Positions 1 through 4,890 of a DNA stretch of 5,507 bases are shown piece by piece. The notes below the pieces were generated by a model, which saw nothing but the letters and a program-made list of their open reading frames with translations, was not told the DNA's origin and made no database searches. The DNA lies in contig DAFR01000028.1 of assembly GCA_002497965.1 (NCBI GenBank), forward strand, positions 557 to 6,063. The letters run 5' to 3'. A program made the translations under genes and the position numbers. The stretch's first letter is position 1, and each line of letters starts with the position of its first letter. This DNA comes from Methanomicrobiaceae archaeon UBA436 (GTDB lineage: Archaea > Halobacteriota > Methanomicrobia > Methanomicrobiales > Methanoculleaceae).

Positions 1-88
1 TGTCATACCCCATGAACCGGAGGTAGCGCGTCAGCGTCCCGAGCATCCTGTCGGTCAGGAAACGGCGTTCACCGGATCTCCGAGACAT
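1..88 (-). CDS. Mut7-C RNase domain protein, N-terminal 29 codons (partial)
   Basis: This gene starts inside the end of amrS and runs off the left edge, so only 29 codons are visible. From the ATG at 88-86 the reading begins MSRRSGERRF and continues LTDRMLGTLTRYLR, then FMGYD. This matches the usual start of Mut7-C (DUF82) proteins: a short lead, then F-x-x-D-x-M-L-G-x-L-x-R-x-L-R-x-x-G-Y-D. The family has a PIN-like nuclease fold, usually followed by a zinc ribbon, and is predicted to act as an RNase; D13 is the first conserved acidic residue. An in-frame TAG just upstream (94-92) fixes the ATG as the earliest start. A GGGGGG run lies about ten bases upstream. The start overlaps the amrS stop codon (71-69) by 20 bases, so the two are probably co-transcribed and translationally coupled. 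The C-terminal catalytic residues and zinc ribbon are outside the window. Confidence 0.75.
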   Translation of the reverse strand, partial: MSRRSGERRFLTDRMLGTLTRYLRFMGYD

Positions 89-1082
89 ACTCTATGCGCC
101 CCCCGCATCTCGTGCAGGAATGCCCTTCAAGCCCCCGTATCCGTATGGCGTAGCCCGCCCGCTCGATGATAAGGTTTCCGCAGGATGGGCAGTAGGTGCT
201 CTCGTAAGGGTGGCCTCCGACGTTTCCCAGGTATGGGTAGTTGATCCCGAGTTCTTTTGCCCGTTCGTAAATCTTCTCCAGCGTCCTGACCGGTGTCGGC
301 CAGACATCCAGCATCCTGTATTCAGGGTGGAACCGGGTGAAGTGCATCGGCGTGTCGGGTCCGAGGTTCTCAAGCACCCACCGGATGAGCCCCTCCATCT
401 CCTCCATAGAGTCGTTCTGGCCCGGGATGACAAGTGTAACCGTCTCGATATGCATACCGAGTTCCTTTGCAAGCAACGTTGCGTCCAGGACAGGCTGAAG
501 CCTCCCGCCGCAGACCTTCCGGTAGAAGGCATCAGAAAACGATTTGATGTCAACACGGAAGGCGTTGAGCATACCGGCGAGGTCGCGCAACCCCTCCTCG
601 GTGATGTAGCCGTTCGTGACATAGACCGTTCCAAGACCCTTCTGCCGTGCAAGCGCTCCCATCTCAAGCGGATACTCGTGCCATATGGTGGGCTCATTGT
701 ATGTCCAGGCGATGCTTGCAGAACCAGACGCAATCGCCCGCTCCACTCCCATCTCGGGGCTGATATCCCTGAACCCTCCCATCTCCAGAGTTTGCTGGGA
801 GATCTGCCAGTTCTGGCAGTGCACACAGTGGAAGTTGCAGCCAACGCTGCCAAGCGAGTAAGAGAGGCTCCCCGGCAGGAAATGATACAGCGGTTTCTTC
901 TCAATGGGATCGACCGCTTCAGCGATCACCTTGCCGAATGTGGCGGCATACAGCGTGCCGCCGCGGTTGATGCGGACACCGCAGATACCATGCTTCCCAT
1001 CTTTAATGGTGCACCTGTGGGCGCAGAGCGAGCACCTGACGGTGTTATCCTCCAGTTTCTGGTAGAGTCGCGCCTCATGCAT
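69..1082 (-). CDS. amrS: AmmeMemoRadiSam system radical SAM enzyme AmrS
   Basis: The 337-residue product is a radical SAM enzyme of the AmrS family, related to pyruvate formate-lyase activating enzymes. The iron-sulfur cluster motif is CX3CX2C at C82, C86 and C89 (GCNFHCVHCQNW). The N-terminal domain typical of the family is present, with C17, C20, C24 and C34 and the HGICGVR stretch. TYNEPT at 127-132 and VTNGYI at 155-160 are family signatures of the partial TIM barrel. The C-terminus has a zinc-ribbon-like pair, C298/C301 and C323/C326. Length is normal. The ATG at 1082 has a strong GGGGGAG ribosome site (1094-1088) five bases upstream. The family is named for co-occurrence with AMMECR1 and Memo proteins, neither encoded here; I do not assign a reaction. 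It lies 30 bases after a zinc-ribbon gene and overlaps a Mut7-C gene. Identification is firm; substrate is unknown to me. Confidence 0.93.
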   Translation of the reverse strand: MHEARLYQKLEDNTVRCSLCAHRCTIKDGKHGICGVRINRGGTLYAATFGKVIAEAVDPIEKKPLYHFLPGSLSYSLGSVGCNFHCVHCQNWQISQQTLEMGGFRDISPEMGVERAIASGSASIAWTYNEPTIWHEYPLEMGALARQKGLGTVYVTNGYITEEGLRDLAGMLNAFRVDIKSFSDAFYRKVCGGRLQPVLDATLLAKELGMHIETVTLVIPGQNDSMEEMEGLIRWVLENLGPDTPMHFTRFHPEYRMLDVWPTPVRTLEKIYERAKELGINYPYLGNVGGHPYESTYCPSCGNLIIERAGYAIRIRGLEGHSCTRCGGRIEYVSEIR

Positions 1083-1087
1083 ATGAT

Positions 1088-1094
1088 CTCCCCC
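1088..1094 (-). promoter_or_regulatory. Shine-Dalgarno site of amrS
   Basis: On the leftward strand the bases GGGGGAG lie five bases before the ATG at 1082. They match the pyrimidine-rich 16S rRNA tail and settle the amrS start at this ATG. The site falls in the 30-base gap after the zinc-ribbon gene, which suggests amrS is translated as an internal operon gene. Confidence 0.7.
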
Positions 1095-1112
1095 TGTCGG
1101 GAAGCATGATAG

Positions 1113-1274
1113 TTATTGCGGGAGGTGCCGCCTATCCACCTCTCCATCCTCTCTGTCATACTCGACAACCAGGGCGCCGCGATACCCGCAACGCTTGCAG
1201 CGGTAGAGAGAACCGATGTATCCTCCGGTAACCGGCCATACATCGGTTGAGTTGCAGACCGGGCAGTGCAGCAT
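1113..1274 (-). CDS. Small zinc-ribbon protein (53 aa), function unknown
   Basis: This short gene encodes a 53-residue protein with four cysteines in two CxxC knuckles, C4/C7 (HCPVCNS) and C26/C29 (RCKRCGYRG), spaced like a rubredoxin-type zinc ribbon. The C-terminal tail is charged (EYDREDGEVDRR). The start is taken as the ATG at 1274, because the reading frame further upstream enters the divergent pyrH gene on the opposite strand and does not look like protein. A GTG at 1280 (two codons earlier) is an alternative; there is no good ribosome site for either, and a TATA-like element at 1303-1313 would place the transcript start near 1283, giving a very short leader. The amrS start follows 30 bases downstream, so the two are probably co-transcribed. 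Small zinc ribbons like this occur widely in archaea, often in transcription or RNA-linked roles, but no specific function can be read here. Confidence 0.75.
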   Translation of the reverse strand: MLHCPVCNSTDVWPVTGGYIGSLYRCKRCGYRGALVVEYDREDGEVDRRHLPQ

Positions 1275-1320
1275 CTTCACAACAGGTATATGAGTGATAT
1301 CCGGGTAATAATAGGGTGGG
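1275..1320. promoter_or_regulatory. 46-bp divergent promoter region, zinc-ribbon/amrS versus pyrH
   Basis: Only 46 bases separate two divergent start codons, so both promoters must lie here or extend into the genes. For pyrH, TATATG at 1287-1292 is a TATA-like box that would start transcription at about 1313-1318, giving a leader of a few bases. For the leftward cluster, TATTATTACCC (read leftward from 1313 to 1303) would start transcription near 1283. The two boxes partly interleave, so the two polymerase complexes may compete. An ATAT-N5-ATAT dyad (1288-1300) overlaps the rightward box. These assignments come from spacing and base composition only. Confidence 0.45.
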
Positions 1321-2025
1321 ATGAAGAAGATCGTTATATCTCTGGGCGGCTCGATTCTGGTCCCCTCGCTTGAATCGAACAATATCGCTCGATACGTATC
1401 CGTTCTGAAGAAGATCTCCGGGATATGCCGGCTGTTCATTGTTGTCGGCGGTGGCGGGGAGGCGCGCAGGTACATCGGGGTCGCTCGCGGCCTTGGCGCC
1501 GGCGAGGCAGCGGCGGACGAACTCGGCATCATGGTGACCAGGCTGAACGCGCGTCTTCTCATCGCCGGTCTCGGCGAGGCGGCCTACCCGCGTGTTGCCG
1601 AGAACTACACAGAGGCGCTTGAGTTCGCGCTGAGCGGAAAGATCGTGGTCATGGGCGGGATCACTCCTGCACAGACGACTGACGCCGTATCGGCGGTGCT
1701 TGCCGAGAGCGTTGGTGCCGACCTCCTCATCAACGCCACGTCGATCGACGGGATATACAGCGCCGACCCGAAGAAAGATGCCAGTGCGGTGAGGCACGAA
1801 CGCCTCACTCCGCGAGAACTCCTGGAGATCCTCACAGCAAACAGAATGAACGCGGGCGCCAACACCGTTCTCGATATCGTGGCCGGGAAAGTTATCGAAC
1901 GCTCCGGGATCCCTCTTCTGGTGATCGACGGCCGTGAACCGGATAACCTCTACCGGGCGATCGCGGAGGGCGCGTTTCTCGGCACCATAGTCTCAAAAGA
2001 GGGTGCAGAACCCCGGCCGGCCTGA
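1321..2025 (+). CDS. pyrH: UMP kinase (archaeal type)
   Basis: The 234-residue protein is an amino acid kinase-fold uridylate kinase, which phosphorylates UMP to UDP with ATP in cytosolic pyrimidine nucleotide synthesis. Visible motifs are the N-terminal phosphate-binding SLGGSIL (7-13), the glycine loop VVGGGGEARRYI (41-52), the UMP-site region around VMGGITPAQTTDAVSA (110-125), and the nucleotide-binding INATSIDGIYSADPKKD (137-153). The length and the short N-terminus are archaeal-type. An in-frame TAG at 1312-1314 fixes ATG 1321 as the earliest start. The purine-rich GGGTGGG directly abuts the ATG with no spacer, so it is a poor ribosome site, and a near-leaderless transcript from the 1287-1292 box fits better. 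It is the only rightward gene in the window and is divergent from the amrS cluster; no functional link to its neighbours is evident. Confidence 0.95.
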   Translation: MKKIVISLGGSILVPSLESNNIARYVSVLKKISGICRLFIVVGGGGEARRYIGVARGLGAGEAAADELGIMVTRLNARLLIAGLGEAAYPRVAENYTEALEFALSGKIVVMGGITPAQTTDAVSAVLAESVGADLLINATSIDGIYSADPKKDASAVRHERLTPRELLEILTANRMNAGANTVLDIVAGKVIERSGIPLLVIDGREPDNLYRAIAEGAFLGTIVSKEGAEPRPA

Positions 2026-2034
2026 ATTCACAGG

Positions 2035-2071
2035 AAAAAACTCCCCTCCAGCGATCCGATGGAAGCAAAAA
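2035..2071 (-). terminator. T-run terminator candidates for the leftward 2197-2565 gene
   Basis: Read leftward, this stretch contains T5 (2071-2067) and T6 (2040-2035), both downstream of the leftward gene ending at 2197 and just before the opposing pyrH end. Archaeal RNA polymerase can terminate at oligo-T runs without a hairpin, so these are plausible stop sites that would limit read-through into antisense pyrH. I see no comparable rightward T-run close after pyrH. Confidence 0.45.
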
Positions 2072-2086
2072 GGATTCTAAACCCAA

Positions 2087-2185
2087 CTAGACAGGGAACC
2101 TGGAGATGATCTGCCTTGCCGCCAGAAAGAACCCGATTACCGCAGAGAGAGTCTGCAGCGCAAAGGAGAGGTTCTCTTTCCAGGT
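2087..2185 (-). other. Start-less hydrophobic reading frame, candidate missed or frameshifted small membrane protein gene
   Basis: In the gap between convergent genes, the leftward strand has an open frame from just after a TGA (2188-2186) to a TAG (2089-2087). It reads 32 residues: TWKENLSFAL, then QTLSAVIGFFLAARQIIS and RFPV. Residues 6-27 look like one transmembrane helix with a positively charged end, and third codon positions are mostly G or C, like real genes here. No ATG, GTG or TTG lies in this frame. A TTG at 2189-2187 lies one frame away. If one A of the AAA run (2179-2177) were an insertion, the frame would join as MNLEENLSFALQ and onward. It may therefore be a broken gene, a base-call error, or chance. 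It follows the membrane/zinc gene by only a few bases, where a co-transcribed small gene could sit. Confidence 0.3.
2163..2179. terminator. Short hairpin just after the 2197-2565 gene
   Basis: An inverted repeat GAGA-GGTTCTC forms a stem with a three-base loop centred at 2171. On the rightward strand it extends to seven pairs with one G-U. On the leftward strand it is interrupted by an A-C mismatch and ends in CTTT, about 20 bases beyond the leftward stop codon at 2197. It could be a weak terminator for that gene, but the stem is short and competes with other foldings of the same region. Confidence 0.25.
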
Positions 2186-2196
2186 TCAAACCCCTC

Positions 2197-2565
2197 TTAA
2201 TGATCGATACCACGTTTCTTGAGTTCATCAGACTTCTTCTTCGAGCATGCCTCACATCGAAACTCTGGCGCCGGGTCGCTGGTTCTGTCGTAGTTCTTTG
2301 CCCTGACGAGGCGGTAACCCCGGGCAACCCTGCCGCAGTCCACGCACCTGATATCGTCTCTCACCTCCCACTGTGCGGCGAGGGTCTCGGAGGTGAAGAT
2401 AAACCGATCGACCCAGAAGAAGATGAGACCTCCCACCAGGTTGGCGATTATCGTCGCGACAAGCGCCCCAAGGCTGCCGAGCAACGCAAGCACCCCGGCC
2501 AGGATCGGCGTCGAGAGTTGCCACCGGACGAGATACAGGCCGTATCGTTTAAAATTAATTTCCAC
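2197..2565 (-). CDS. Uncharacterised two-helix membrane protein with C-terminal four-cysteine domain
   Basis: The 122-residue product has two adjoining hydrophobic segments at about residues 16-34 and 36-56, ending in the motif LIFFWVDRFIFTS. A soluble tail follows, with C74/C77 (CVDC) and C104/C107 (CEAC), a likely zinc-binding fold, and a basic end (SKKKSDELKKRG). The pattern suggests a helical hairpin in the membrane with a cytosolic zinc-binding tail. The WVDRFIF end of the second helix vaguely recalls GtrA-like proteins, but the protein is too short for that family's four helices. I believe similar proteins exist in other methanogens but cannot name a function. The start is GTG at 2565, forced by an in-frame TGA 12 bases upstream; GGGGG at 2583-2579 is rather far for a ribosome site. 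It begins 22 bases after the tRNA methyltransferase gene and is probably co-transcribed with it. Confidence 0.8.
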   Translation of the reverse strand: MEINFKRYGLYLVRWQLSTPILAGVLALLGSLGALVATIIANLVGGLIFFWVDRFIFTSETLAAQWEVRDDIRCVDCGRVARGYRLVRAKNYDRTSDPAPEFRCEACSKKKSDELKKRGIDH

Positions 2566-2587
2566 GGATAATATTCAACCCCCTGAG

Positions 2588-3565
2588 TCATAAATCCTGG
2601 CGGGGACGACCTTGGGAGAGCACCAGGATCCGGCGAGTCAGGCTCTTGTGCACCCGCTGCTCGTGCTCCTGCAGGATGGTGAAATAGCAGGCGGCGATAG
2701 ACGTTATGTCACGGTTCGTCACAACGACCGCGCGCCGCCCCGGCCGGAGGATCCGCCGGATCTCCGCAAGCGACCCGTCGTACAACTGATCCATGCTCTC
2801 TGCGCGGACCCTGACCGACTGGCCGTAGGGTAGATCTGTCACAACGGCGTCGATAGCACTGTCACGGATGGGGACTGCCGCGGCATCTGCAACCATCACA
2901 TCCAAGCCAGGGAGGTTGCACCTGCAGCCCTCGATCATCTCGGGGTCGAAGTCACTCCCAAGTATCCGGGCACCTACCTCCCTCGCCTCAAGGAGGATCC
3001 CGCCTGTGCCGCAGAAAGGGTCAAAGAGCCGTTCACTTGGCGCGACAAGAGAGATATTGACGAGCGCCCTGGCTATCCGGGGCATCATCACGCCAGGGTG
3101 GAAGAACGGCCGACGCGTGGGGTTCCGGGCCTCAAACGCCCCCCGGTCGATCCTGAAAATTACGCGGCCGAAGTAACAGCGATCACCGGAGACGATGGCA
3201 CGGTACTCTTCGACGGGGTTGCGCAGCGAGACCGGCCCGGTGATCAGGCTCCCGATCAGCCGCTCGGCCTCATGGCTAGATATGTCCATACGCGCCCCCT
3301 GAACGGTCTTCACCCTGCCGGCAAACGGTCGTGTGGTCGTGAGGCCAAGGTCCCGAAGCAGACCCTCAAACGCTGCAGCCGTAGGTTCGCACTCGCCGAG
3401 ATACTCCATAACCACGTGCGTCAGGGAAAGCCGTCTGGTAGCCTCCGGGTCAGGGCATTCCGCGACCGCAACCTGCGTCCGCCGGGAGAACACCCTGCCC
3501 ACGCACTCGAGCTCCGCGACCGGCAGATCAGGGTGCTCACCGGAGAGTTCGAAGAGCAGCTTCAT
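2588..3565 (-). CDS. tRNA (guanine(10)-N2)-dimethyltransferase, THUMP-type
   Basis: The 325-residue protein fits the archaeal Trm11/Trm-G10 family, which uses S-adenosylmethionine to convert G10 of tRNA to N2-methyl- and N2,N2-dimethylguanosine. The N-terminal half (about 1-145) is the ferredoxin-like plus THUMP tRNA-binding region. RRPFFHPGVMMPRIARALVN (151-170) leads into the Rossmann methyltransferase fold, with motif I DPFCGTGGILLEA (182-194), the acidic SAM-binding loop GSDFDPEM (203-210), and catalytic motif IV TDLPYGQS (243-250), the family's form of the N6/N2-methylase (D/N)PPY loop. The ATG at 3565 is preferred over an upstream in-frame start at 3613, because the 16 extra residues do not look like the family and a TATA-like box sits inside that stretch. 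A two-helix membrane protein gene follows 22 bases downstream. Methyltransferase identity is firm, G10 specificity likely. Confidence 0.9.
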   Translation of the reverse strand: MKLLFELSGEHPDLPVAELECVGRVFSRRTQVAVAECPDPEATRRLSLTHVVMEYLGECEPTAAAFEGLLRDLGLTTTRPFAGRVKTVQGARMDISSHEAERLIGSLITGPVSLRNPVEEYRAIVSGDRCYFGRVIFRIDRGAFEARNPTRRPFFHPGVMMPRIARALVNISLVAPSERLFDPFCGTGGILLEAREVGARILGSDFDPEMIEGCRCNLPGLDVMVADAAAVPIRDSAIDAVVTDLPYGQSVRVRAESMDQLYDGSLAEIRRILRPGRRAVVVTNRDITSIAACYFTILQEHEQRVHKSLTRRILVLSQGRPRQDL

Positions 3566-3590
3566 CCTAACGATATTGGGCTGGATTGAG

Positions 3591-3596
3591 ATAAAA
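3591..3596 (-). promoter_or_regulatory. TATA-like box for the tRNA methyltransferase gene
   Basis: Read leftward, TTTTAT preceded by CCAA (a possible BRE) lies with its centre about 29 bases before the ATG at 3565. That is close to the usual archaeal distance from TATA box to transcription start, so the transcript would be leaderless or nearly so. This agrees with the lack of a properly spaced ribosome site before the ATG. Confidence 0.4.
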
Positions 3597-3613
3597 TTGG
3601 AGTAGACGCACAA

Positions 3614-3660
3614 AAGATCGGGTCACGATGGGGGATCTTACCCATGCCGCCAGGGCATGG
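3614..3660 (-). terminator. Tandem inverted repeats downstream of dnaJ
   Basis: About 60 bases after the dnaJ stop there is a perfect seven-pair hairpin, CCATGCC (3642-3648), loop GCCAG, GGCATGG (3654-3660). Directly beyond it in the leftward direction is a second dyad, AAGATC (3614-3619) with GATCTT (3634-3639), and the leftward reading then ends in TTTT (3615-3612). This order, stem then T-run, suits a terminator for the dnaK-dnaJ transcript. The same bases lie just upstream of the methyltransferase TATA-like box, so a regulatory role for that promoter is also possible. The rest of the 156-base gap (3566-3721) shows no gene. Confidence 0.4.
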
Positions 3661-3721
3661 CAACAGAATCAGTCGGTCCTGAGCGGGCCAATAGAATTAC
3701 CAGGATCACCAGAGACCGCTC

Positions 3722-4885
3722 TCACTTTACCGTCTCTTTCATCCGGTCGACAACATCGTGGAAGAAGCCCTTGCCCTTCTTCGCGCCCTTCACAGAAGAG
3801 GGTTTGTGCCCCTCCACTTCGAGCAGACGCTCATACAACTCCCGCTCCTCGTCCGTCAAGCGCTCGGGGATGACGATCCTCACCCGCACCAGTAGATCCC
3901 CGGGCTTTGTCTGCCAGCGCACACCCTCCCCGCGTATCCTGAGCCGGGTATCATGCTGCACGCCGGCCGGGACGCTGAGACTGACCGTGCGGCCGTCGAT
4001 CGTCTGCACCTCCACCTCGGAGCCCAGCGCCGCCTGTGCAGGGGTGATATCGACAGTGGTCTCCAGGTCGTCGCCACGACGGGTGAACGCCCTGTTCGGT
4101 GCGACGGTGATCTCCACGTAAAGGTCGCCCGGCGGCGCACCGTAGTCACCAAAGTCGCCGTAGCCCTCCATCCGGAGACGCATGCCCGTATCCACGCCCG
4201 GCGGGATCCGGACCTTCACCGTCCGCCGGACACGCCGGTGGCCGGTGCCATTGCATGCCCTGCACCGGGTCTCCGGAACCCTCCCCCGACCATTGCAGGC
4301 GCTGCAGGTGCTCATCCGTACGAAGTTCCCGAAGAGAGACTGGCTCATCTGCCGCATCTGGCCGGTGCCGCCACAGGTCGGACAGGTAACGGTCTTCTTC
4401 GTCTCGCTCCCGGTTCCATCGCACTCGAGGCAGGGCTCGACATGTTCTACTTCGACCTCCTTCTCCGTCCCGAAGACCGCCTCATCTAGCGTGATCCGCA
4501 ACTTCACCAGGATGTCCGCACCCGGCCGCGGGCCAGTATGCTGCCTCCCCCCGCCTGCAAACCCGCCGCCAAAGAAGGTCTCAAAGATATCCCCGAACCC
4601 GGAGAAGTCAGCGCTGAACCCGCTGGAATATCCACCACCGGAGTATGAACCGCGGGAAGCGCTGCTGTAGGCCTCGTGCCCCATACGGTCGTACTGGGCG
4701 CGTTTCTCGGGGTCGGAGAGGACACTGTAAGCCTCGTTGATCTTCTTGAAACGCTCTTCGGCCCCCGGCTCTTTACAGACGTCTGGGTGATACTTTCGTG
4801 CAAGGTTCCGGTAGGCTTTCTTGATCTCCTTATCGTCGGCGTCGCGTGAAACGCCGAGGGTATCATAGTAGCTTTCCGGACCCAT
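3722..4885 (-). CDS. dnaJ: Chaperone protein DnaJ (Hsp40)
   Basis: The 387-residue type I J-protein is the co-chaperone that stimulates DnaK ATPase activity and delivers unfolded clients in the cytosol. The J domain covers about residues 4-68 ([10 protein letters not shown] onward), with the essential HPD at 33-35. A glycine/phenylalanine-rich linker follows at about 75-115 ([18 protein letters not shown]). The zinc domain has all four CxxCxGxG repeats, starting at C152, C168, C194 and C208. Two beta-rich client-binding domains follow ([17 protein letters not shown], then [16 protein letters not shown]). The start is taken as ATG 4885, five bases after a GTGA that overlaps the dnaK stop and may act as the ribosome site. 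A GTG at 4894 in the same frame would add three residues. The gene lies directly behind dnaK, so the two are surely one operon. The protein is complete with no missing key residue. Confidence 0.96.
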   Translation of the reverse strand: MGPESYYDTLGVSRDADDKEIKKAYRNLARKYHPDVCKEPGAEERFKKINEAYSVLSDPEKRAQYDRMGHEAYSSASRGSYSGGGYSSGFSADFSGFGDIFETFFGGGFAGGGRQHTGPRPGADILVKLRITLDEAVFGTEKEVEVEHVEPCLECDGTGSETKKTVTCPTCGGTGQMRQMSQSLFGNFVRMSTCSACNGRGRVPETRCRACNGTGHRRVRRTVKVRIPPGVDTGMRLRMEGYGDFGDYGAPPGDLYVEITVAPNRAFTRRGDDLETTVDITPAQAALGSEVEVQTIDGRTVSLSVPAGVQHDTRLRIRGEGVRWQTKPGDLLVRVRIVIPERLTDEERELYERLLEVEGHKPSSVKGAKKGKGFFHDVVDRMKETVK

Positions 4886-4890
4886 TCCTC

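Noticed and set aside
120..1109. Long rightward open frame (329 codons) opposite amrS
   Set aside because: It mirrors a firmly identified radical SAM gene. The product has no recognisable motif, and long antisense frames are common in GC-rich genes with strong third-position bias.
1275..1562. N-terminal extension of the zinc-ribbon gene to 149 codons
   Set aside because: The extension runs antisense through the start of pyrH and the intergenic promoters, and reads as low-complexity Ser/Ala/Pro/Arg. The zinc-ribbon fold is complete from the ATG at 1274.
2135..2199. tRNA-like T-arm GGTTCAAACCCC near 2183
   Set aside because: The loop resembles TTCAAAC, but the five-base stem would need CCAGG to pair with CCCCT, which fails after two pairs, and no acceptor stem or anticodon arm is found at the right spacing on either strand.
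2106..2222. Rightward ATG frame of 38 codons after pyrH (MICLAARKNPITAERV and onward)
   Set aside because: It is hydrophilic with no motif, runs into the antisense of the 2197-2565 gene, and competes with the more protein-like leftward hydrophobic frame.
3566..3613. Sixteen-residue N-terminal extension of the tRNA methyltransferase
   Set aside because: The residues MCVYSNFISIQPNIVR do not resemble the family, and the stretch contains a well-placed TATA-like box for a start at 3565.
3953..4670. Rightward frames opposite dnaJ
   Set aside because: They are antisense to a complete DnaJ with all motifs, and their products are rich in Pro/Arg/Ser with no domain pattern.
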